Source of the DNA: Lentisphaerota bacterium
Lineage (GTDB): Bacteria > Verrucomicrobiota > Lentisphaeria > Victivallales > Victivallaceae
Assembly: GCA_015061865.1 (NCBI GenBank)
Contig: SUVU01000001.1
Location: forward strand, 62,001-126,000
DNA: 64,000 bases
Reading direction: 5' to 3'
Every line of letters starts with the position of its first letter. The stretch's first letter is position 1. The position numbers and the translations under genes were made by a program. Below are positions 59,374-64,000 of this stretch, piece after piece. Below the pieces are notes generated by a model. That model saw only the letters and a program-made list of their open reading frames with translations. It was not told where the DNA came from and searched no databases.

Positions 59374-59450
59374 GGATCCATAGCTCAGTCGGTTAGAGCA
59401 GGTGACTCATAATCTCCGGGTCGGCGGTTCAAGTCCGTCTGGATCCACCA
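59374..59450 (+). tRNA. tRNA with CAU anticodon (elongator Met, or Ile2 read after lysidine modification)
   Basis: A 77-base tRNA with encoded CCA. Acceptor stem GGATCCA (59374-59380) pairs TGGATCC (59440-59446). The D-arm is 59383-59399, the anticodon arm 59401-59417 with loop CTCATAA and anticodon CAT at 59408-59410, and the T-arm 59423-59439 with TTCAAGT. The anticodon stem has one U-U mismatch in the middle pair. The first pair is G-C and the three G-C pairs of an initiator are missing, so it is not the initiator. The GAGCAGGTGACTCATAATC stretch resembles tRNA-Ile2 as much as elongator Met; a covariance model would decide. Confidence 0.9.
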
Positions 59451-59459
59451 GAATTATAT

Positions 59460-59483
59460 GCCGGTTTACGACCGGCTTTTTTT
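59460..59483 (+). terminator. Terminator of the tRNA gene
   Basis: Six-bp stem (59460-59465 with 59471-59476), then seven T residues, nine bases after the CCA end. Confidence 0.85.
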
Positions 59484-59494
59484 GTATACCGCCG

Positions 59495-60823
59495 TCAGTG
59501 TTTTCCGGAAAGTTTTCCGATCGCCCGTTTGCAGGTATAGGCGATACCGTGCTGTTTCAGGCATTTGATTGCGCCGCGGATTTTGCGGGGGACCCATGTC
59601 AACGCTCTGCCGAGCCGGTAGGAGAAACCGGATTTTAATTTCTTATTGGCAGCGGCAAGTTTTTTGCATTTCGCCTGCAAAGCGGCATTATCTTTTCGGA
59701 AGCGGGAGGTTTTGGAGTTGTATTGTTTTAGCGTGGTGATCAATTTGGTCGGGTAAAATTCTTCGTCGCTGAAAAACATGGATTGGATAAAGATATACGC
59801 TTCTTTGTCGATCACGTCGTCAATTTTTATCTGGCTGTAATCGAAATGTTCCCGCAGCATGGTACGCACCTCGATCAACTGCTCCAAAGTCAAAGTCATT
59901 TTGGCGAGCTGATTGCCAAGCAGGTAATAAAAGGCATCAATAAAGTGTTTTTCGCAGGGCGGTTTCATCAAGCCGAGCCGGAGCATCTCATTTTTGGAGT
60001 GAATCCGGGCTTGAATACAGCAAAATGGATCATTTTTCAATGTAGCCTGCAAGCCGGTACCGCTTTTACGGTAAAAGTACATGACCTCGGCAAGAGTGAC
60101 AATCTTTTTTGCCAGCGCAATGGCGCACATGGAAAACGAAGCATCATTGTTATTGGTGATCTCCTGAAAACGTAAATCATTGCTGCGCATCAGGTCGGTA
60201 CGGAAAATTTTATTCCAGGAGCATGGAGATAGGTACGGGAAAAGATTTTTGGCTGTTTCAACATCGACAATGCCATCGGGAAAGTTTTTGCCCCACAGCG
60301 GTTTTTTAGTCTCATCATCAATTGCCTGATATGCCCAGACCACAATATCGCAATCCTCGGAAACGGCGGTATTGACCGCCGTTTCCAGCATGTGCGGCAC
60401 AAACCAGTCATCTGAATCCATAACATAAAAGTATTTCCCGGTCACCAGCGGCAAAGCCCGGTTGCGGGCGACCCCGGCATTGGAGTTCGGTTGAGTGATA
60501 ACGGTAATGCGTTCATCGTGGGCAGCGAAAAAGTTGAGGATTTCCAGACTGCGGTCGGTGGAGCCGTCGTCAACGCAGATGATTTCGATATTTTCCAAAG
60601 TTTGATTGACGATGGATTGCAGAGCTTTGGTCAGAAATTTTTCGGCATTATACACCGGAACAATTACCGAAACAGTCACATTTTGCGCTTTTTTCCGGCA
60701 GACAAAGGGCATTACTTCATCCGAGGCATTGTCCCAAACGCTCTGTAGAGCGTTCATCATGGAACAAAGCTGATTTTGTTTTTCTGCAGAAAAAATTTCG
60801 CCATTTAAGATTGACAATGTCAT
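59495..60823 (-). CDS. Glycosyltransferase family 2 with shared C-terminal module
   Basis: A 442-residue cytoplasmic glycosyltransferase. After about 45 N-terminal residues without a known domain, the GT-A domain starts VSVIVPVYNAEKFLTKAL, then IICVDDGSTDRSLEIL, GVARNRAL, and the metal motif YVMDSDDWF near residue 135. A helical region follows, and the end carries the SYRLGRALTWVPRKIRG module (59525-59623) that also ends the next two proteins. These GT2 enzymes usually build surface polysaccharide. It is the last gene of a three-gene operon on the minus strand, with 12 bases to the upstream gene. Confidence 0.9.
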   Translation of the reverse strand: MTLSILNGEIFSAEKQNQLCSMMNALQSVWDNASDEVMPFVCRKKAQNVTVSVIVPVYNAEKFLTKALQSIVNQTLENIEIICVDDGSTDRSLEILNFFAAHDERITVITQPNSNAGVARNRALPLVTGKYFYVMDSDDWFVPHMLETAVNTAVSEDCDIVVWAYQAIDDETKKPLWGKNFPDGIVDVETAKNLFPYLSPCSWNKIFRTDLMRSNDLRFQEITNNNDASFSMCAIALAKKIVTLAEVMYFYRKSGTGLQATLKNDPFCCIQARIHSKNEMLRLGLMKPPCEKHFIDAFYYLLGNQLAKMTLTLEQLIEVRTMLREHFDYSQIKIDDVIDKEAYIFIQSMFFSDEEFYPTKLITTLKQYNSKTSRFRKDNAALQAKCKKLAAANKKLKSGFSYRLGRALTWVPRKIRGAIKCLKQHGIAYTCKRAIGKLSGKH

Positions 60824-60835
60824 GTAAATGTACCT

Positions 60836-62008
60836 TTATTTGAATAAAATGCCGGTTTTTTGAAAGATGCGTTTGCAGGTGTAAGCAACGCCGTGCTGTT
60901 TCAAACAACGCACTCCGCCCCGGATTTTGCGGGGCAGCCACGTCAACGCTCTGCCGAGCCGGTAGGAACGGGATTTTTTCAGTTTTTTGATTTTGTTTTT
61001 TTGATATGCAATAGTTTTGTCAGCCTTAACAAGCTCGCAGTTTTTCTTTTTTTCTGTGTCAATAAGCCTGAAAAGTATTGGCATAACGAACTGCCAATGT
61101 TCTCCCCAAGGGCAATTGATTAATTGCGACAATAATTCCGGTCTTTGCGATGGATGGAGTTTTTGAGTATAGCGCATCAAACTGGGGATAAGAAAGGTGC
61201 AGAATTTTTGTACCAGTTCATTTTGTGTTTTATCATACAAACCACTGTTTATTTCAGTTTGAAATGTGCCGATTACAGCTGCAAAACCGCAAACATGTCT
61301 TATTGTTGCTCCGGCATCAGTTGCCGTGGTAATGCTTCCTTCTCTTATCCGTCTGATATACAATCTTTCATTGAGGGCAATTGCTTTTTTGCAAAAAAGC
61401 ATTGATTTGGCGGTGAAAAAATTATCCGAATGAATATATCCGTGCGGGAATTGGATATTATTGTCTTTTATAATACTGGTTCTGGTAATTTTTGACCATG
61501 GGGCTGTGAAAATAACTGATTGCAGTAATTGGGAAAACAATTCAAGTCCGCTTAGTACCCGGTTGACTGTTTTTTCCGAATAGGTTCTACTGTAATAGTT
61601 GCACATTGAAGCGTTTTCGCATTCTTCCAGAACGTCGGTCAGAAATACTACTTGATCCGTATCATTTTTTTCTGCTGTATCGTATAGTTTTTCCATCGCT
61701 TCGGGAATCGTCAAATCATCGGCATCGGCGAAATAGGTATACTTGCCGTTTGCACGCTCTATCGCAATATTTCTGGCATGTGATACTCCGCCATTTTGGG
61801 TGAGAAAAATATTTTTTATCCGTTCATCCCGGGAAGCATATTCACGCAAAATCTGTGCCGAATTATCAGTTGAGCAATCATCTATGCAGATGATTTCAAT
61901 ATCTTTTAGCGGCTGATTCAGGAACGAGTCAAGACATGCTGACAGATATTTCTCTACATTGTATACTGGAATGATTACCGAAATTTTGACTGGATTTGCT
62001 GTTGTCAT
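60836..62008 (-). CDS. Glycosyltransferase family 2 with shared C-terminal module
   Basis: A 390-residue GT-A enzyme with the start ISVIIPVYNVEKYLSACL, IICIDDCSTDNSAQIL, GVSHARNIAIERANG, and the metal motif YFADADDL near residue 96. The middle contains substrate-specific sequence that I cannot assign. The coding DNA of the middle is visibly more AT-rich than its neighbours, which may show transfer. The C-terminus carries SYRLGRALTWLPRKIRG and the following CLKQHGVAYTCKR (60869-60967). The ribosome site is weak. It lies between a GT4 and a GT2 gene in one unit. Confidence 0.9.
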   Translation of the reverse strand: MTTANPVKISVIIPVYNVEKYLSACLDSFLNQPLKDIEIICIDDCSTDNSAQILREYASRDERIKNIFLTQNGGVSHARNIAIERANGKYTYFADADDLTIPEAMEKLYDTAEKNDTDQVVFLTDVLEECENASMCNYYSRTYSEKTVNRVLSGLELFSQLLQSVIFTAPWSKITRTSIIKDNNIQFPHGYIHSDNFFTAKSMLFCKKAIALNERLYIRRIREGSITTATDAGATIRHVCGFAAVIGTFQTEINSGLYDKTQNELVQKFCTFLIPSLMRYTQKLHPSQRPELLSQLINCPWGEHWQFVMPILFRLIDTEKKKNCELVKADKTIAYQKNKIKKLKKSRSYRLGRALTWLPRKIRGGVRCLKQHGVAYTCKRIFQKTGILFK

Positions 62009-62018
62009 TTTTTGTGCT

Positions 62019-63638
62019 TTATTTAGAAAATAAGTTATGAATTTTTTGTTTCAACCGTTTGATGGTATAGGAAATACCGTGCTGTTTCAAGCAACGTACT
62101 CCGCCCCGGATTTTACGGGGCAGCCACGTCAACGCTCTGCCGAGCCGGTAGGAAAAACTGTTGCGTATTGAACTGTTTTTACTTTTTATCTTTTTAAGTT
62201 CATTTTGTGTGCTTTTAAGATTTTTTTGCACAGAATTTAATTTCTGCTGCTGTTTTTTATCACACCAATAAAGATGTTGATTCAGTGTTTGCAGCAAAAT
62301 AGTCAACGATTCAGGCGATGGTTGGATTTGGGGTGAGGTCTGCCAGTCGGCAAGAATCTGTCGCCACAAACCGGCGAGGTCGTATTCCGCAAAATATTTC
62401 GCTGTTTTTACTCCGTTGCGGGATTTGATACGGTAAAGTTCCGGATCGGTCAATACTTTGACGATGGCATCTGCGGCTGCGGCATGATCTTCCTGCGGGA
62501 CCGTAATGATGCCGTTATCCGGGCGCCGGATGATGTCCAGATACGGCATATCATAACACACCACCGGCAAACCGAATGCCTGAGATTCCAATAACGTGAC
62601 GGGAAAACCCTCATGGCTTGAAGTCGCCAAAAAAACATCCGCATTTTGATAAAATTTTGCTACATCCAGAGTCGGACCGCAGAACTCAATATTATTTGCC
62701 GCCCGGCTGTTGGCAATATGTGATTTCAAAATATCTTCATCTTTGCTTTTTCCGCCGCCAACAATAAAAAGTTTAGCATCCGGTAGTTTGTCGATAACAT
62801 ATTCCATTATTTTAACGGTATCTAATGGGCACTTGGAAATAAAATCTATCCGCGACAAGCACAATATGTTTTTGCCGTTTGCTCGGTCTTTGGGGGTTAT
62901 TTCCCGGTCAGGCAGAAAATATTGATTAGGCATACATGTCGAATGTATTCCAGCAGCATTGAAATAAATATTATTTACTTCTGACAGAGAAATCACCAAG
63001 TCCGAAAACTTCAATAACTCATTTTGTGTAACAAAGTCATTCAAAACACCATAGATAATCCGCTTGGAAAAAACAGTGTGAAAATGCAGAAAGTATGGAA
63101 CTTTTATAATTGTTTTTATCAGCAACGCATTCCAATACAGGCGCGGGATATGATAAATATCATGACTGTAAAAAACATCAATTTTTTCAGCGCTGATAAG
63201 TTCTATCCATTTTTCCATGTTTTGCCGGAAATCCGGTTTCGCGGCATCAAGGTGCGGCAATTGGATTCGTTTGATGTATTCAGGCAAAGGGTATTCATTT
63301 TCTTCATTAAGGGTGTTCGTAAAAAGAACTGTTTTTATTCCCATTGCCTGAAATATCGGAAATTGGCTGGTGATAACCCTTTGAACGCCGCCTAACGAAA
63401 AATTGTTGAAATATATCCCGATGGTGCGGATCGGACGGGGCGCTTGCGGGTAACAGGTTGTGACAAAATTGACCAGTTTGGCTATTATCGCAGGTGTGGG
63501 CGCATTGCCGAAAGTTTTTCCCAGCTCTGCCAACAGCTCCAGTTCGCCTGATTCGTCACTGCGTCGTTTTAATTCTGCAGTGCATTTATCTGTTGATAAA
63601 TTCAATATATCCACTATACTGCGGCTTGGATCAGGCAT
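62019..63638 (-). CDS. Glycosyltransferase family 4 with shared C-terminal module
   Basis: A 539-residue GT-B enzyme. The acceptor half begins about residue 85 (TIGIYFNNFSLGGVQRVI, the usual G-G-x-x-R loop) and the donor half carries the E-x7-E motif in TSSHEGFPVTLLESQAFGLPVV near residue 345. The last segment has a coiled coil (KKQQQKLNSVQKNLKSTQNE) and then the module SYRLGRALTWLPRKIRG with CLKQHGISYTIKR (62055-62153). The ATG at 63638 is preferred because GGAGG lies five bases upstream; an earlier in-frame start lacks one. It is first in the operon and presumably acts in the same surface-glycan pathway. Confidence 0.9.
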   Translation of the reverse strand: MPDPSRSIVDILNLSTDKCTAELKRRSDESGELELLAELGKTFGNAPTPAIIAKLVNFVTTCYPQAPRPIRTIGIYFNNFSLGGVQRVITSQFPIFQAMGIKTVLFTNTLNEENEYPLPEYIKRIQLPHLDAAKPDFRQNMEKWIELISAEKIDVFYSHDIYHIPRLYWNALLIKTIIKVPYFLHFHTVFSKRIIYGVLNDFVTQNELLKFSDLVISLSEVNNIYFNAAGIHSTCMPNQYFLPDREITPKDRANGKNILCLSRIDFISKCPLDTVKIMEYVIDKLPDAKLFIVGGGKSKDEDILKSHIANSRAANNIEFCGPTLDVAKFYQNADVFLATSSHEGFPVTLLESQAFGLPVVCYDMPYLDIIRRPDNGIITVPQEDHAAAADAIVKVLTDPELYRIKSRNGVKTAKYFAEYDLAGLWRQILADWQTSPQIQPSPESLTILLQTLNQHLYWCDKKQQQKLNSVQKNLKSTQNELKKIKSKNSSIRNSFSYRLGRALTWLPRKIRGGVRCLKQHGISYTIKRLKQKIHNLFSK

Positions 63639-63681
63639 TTTTTCCTCCGGTGTCCCAACTGTGCAAATTGCAAACACTGTT

Positions 63682-63709
63682 AATATAGTGCCGTTGGACT
63701 TTTTTTCAA
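63682..63709 (-). promoter_or_regulatory. Promoter of the glycosyltransferase operon
   Basis: On the minus strand: TTGAAA (63709-63704), 16 bases, TATATT (63687-63682), about 45 bases before the GT4 start. Confidence 0.6.
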
Positions 63710-63730
63710 GCAGATATTAGCGGAATGACC

Positions 63731-63758
63731 TTGAAAAACACCGGGAAACGCTTATGTT
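63731..63758 (+). promoter_or_regulatory. Promoter of the last, partial gene
   Basis: TTGAAA (63731-63736), 16 bases, TATGTT (63753-63758), divergent from the glycosyltransferase promoter. Confidence 0.45.
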
Positions 63759-63789
63759 GAAGGTGTGATTTAATGAATGTGGTGAAAAA

Positions 63790-64000
63790 ATGTCTGAAAA
63801 TAATATTCCGCCGCTGAAATTTTCGGAAGTGGCACAGTTTGACCGGTCGGCGATCGTGCCGGTTGCCGATTTGCTGATATTGACGTTTCCGGCTCATGAA
63901 TCAGACTTGCCGGAACCCACCCGGCTGCTGGTCTCATCCCGCCGCCCCGTCCACGACGGTGACGCCGTCGCCGCCGCTGCCAGAAACGGCAGAACCATGA
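63790..64000 (+). CDS. Start of a protein-coding gene of unknown function (cut by window end)
   Basis: An open frame of 70 codons beginning MSENNIPPLKFSEVAQFD and running off the window. GGTG lies five bases upstream as a weak ribosome site, and a promoter-like pair precedes it. There is no signal peptide or membrane helix in the visible part. The stretch SRRPVHDGDAVAAAARNGRTM faintly recalls the beta-hammerhead of RnfC-like proteins, but too little is visible to name it. Codon use agrees with neighbouring genes. Confidence 0.6.
   Translation, partial: MSENNIPPLKFSEVAQFDRSAIVPVADLLILTFPAHESDLPEPTRLLVSSRRPVHDGDAVAAAARNGRTM

Noticed and set aside
59374-59450. Initiator tRNA
   Set aside because: The acceptor end has a normal first G-C pair and the anticodon stem lacks the three G-C pairs that mark initiators.

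Overview
The window looks like chromosomal DNA of a Lentisphaerota (Victivallis-like) bacterium, or a close PVC-superphylum relative. The clues are a prepilin-type protein carrying the H-X9-DG signature, a large repeat adhesin without a signal peptide, a pyrophosphate-type phosphofructokinase, the ThyX thymidylate synthase, GatCA amidotransferase subunits, and scattered single ribosomal protein genes. This is an inference from gene content; no rRNA gene is present. Coding density is high, many adjacent genes are coupled by ATGA or TAATG stop/start overlaps, and I see no CRISPR array, intact insertion sequence, phage or replication origin.

Layout. 1-7 kb: the end of a secreted protein, a secreted metallophosphoesterase, an H-X9-DG pilin, an operon of epimerase, quinone oxidoreductase and secreted nuclease, and rpsT. 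7-14 kb: an AraC regulator, then a LacI regulator with a perfect 20-bp operator-like palindrome heading an operon for a secreted glycosidase-like protein and three phosphatase-fold proteins. 14-25 kb: dus, a stand-alone CBM48 protein, a GT9 glycosyltransferase, mreB, a DUF2156 protein, typA, thyX, a HAD phosphatase, and the rsmD / LPS-kinase-like / yifB operon. 25-33 kb: prmA, then a glycogen operon (second stand-alone CBM48 protein, glgP, glgA, glgB). 33-36 kb: an 894-residue repeat protein and a short possible relic of a mobile element. 36-46 kb: rpsD, a HAD phosphatase, and a long minus-strand gene train (XRE regulator, small membrane protein, uppP, proC, GT2, pfp, gatC, gatA, ruvC, tatD-like, tcdA). 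46-56 kb: a decarboxylase / antiporter / ankyrin operon ending at a perfectly duplicated 59-bp hairpin unit, then a ygiQ / beta-helix operon and a HAD / MFS pair. 56-64 kb: cysK, nadA, a membrane phosphoesterase, a CAU-anticodon tRNA, three glycosyltransferases sharing one C-terminal module, and the start of a further gene.

How the genes work together. Glycogen metabolism is the best represented pathway: synthesis, branching and phosphorolysis share one operon led by a lone glycogen-binding domain, and a second lone domain lies 11 kb upstream behind a promoter of the same design. The PPi-type phosphofructokinase suggests pyrophosphate-linked glycolysis. Cell-envelope functions (mreB, uppP, GT9, LPS kinase, GT2 and GT4 enzymes, pilin, repeat adhesin) are numerous. 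Housekeeping translation and repair genes fill the rest.

Promoters could be read by eye: one pattern, TTGnAA, 16-18 bases, then TATATT or a close variant, precedes about twenty of the transcription units on both strands. All functional names come from motif recognition without database searches.
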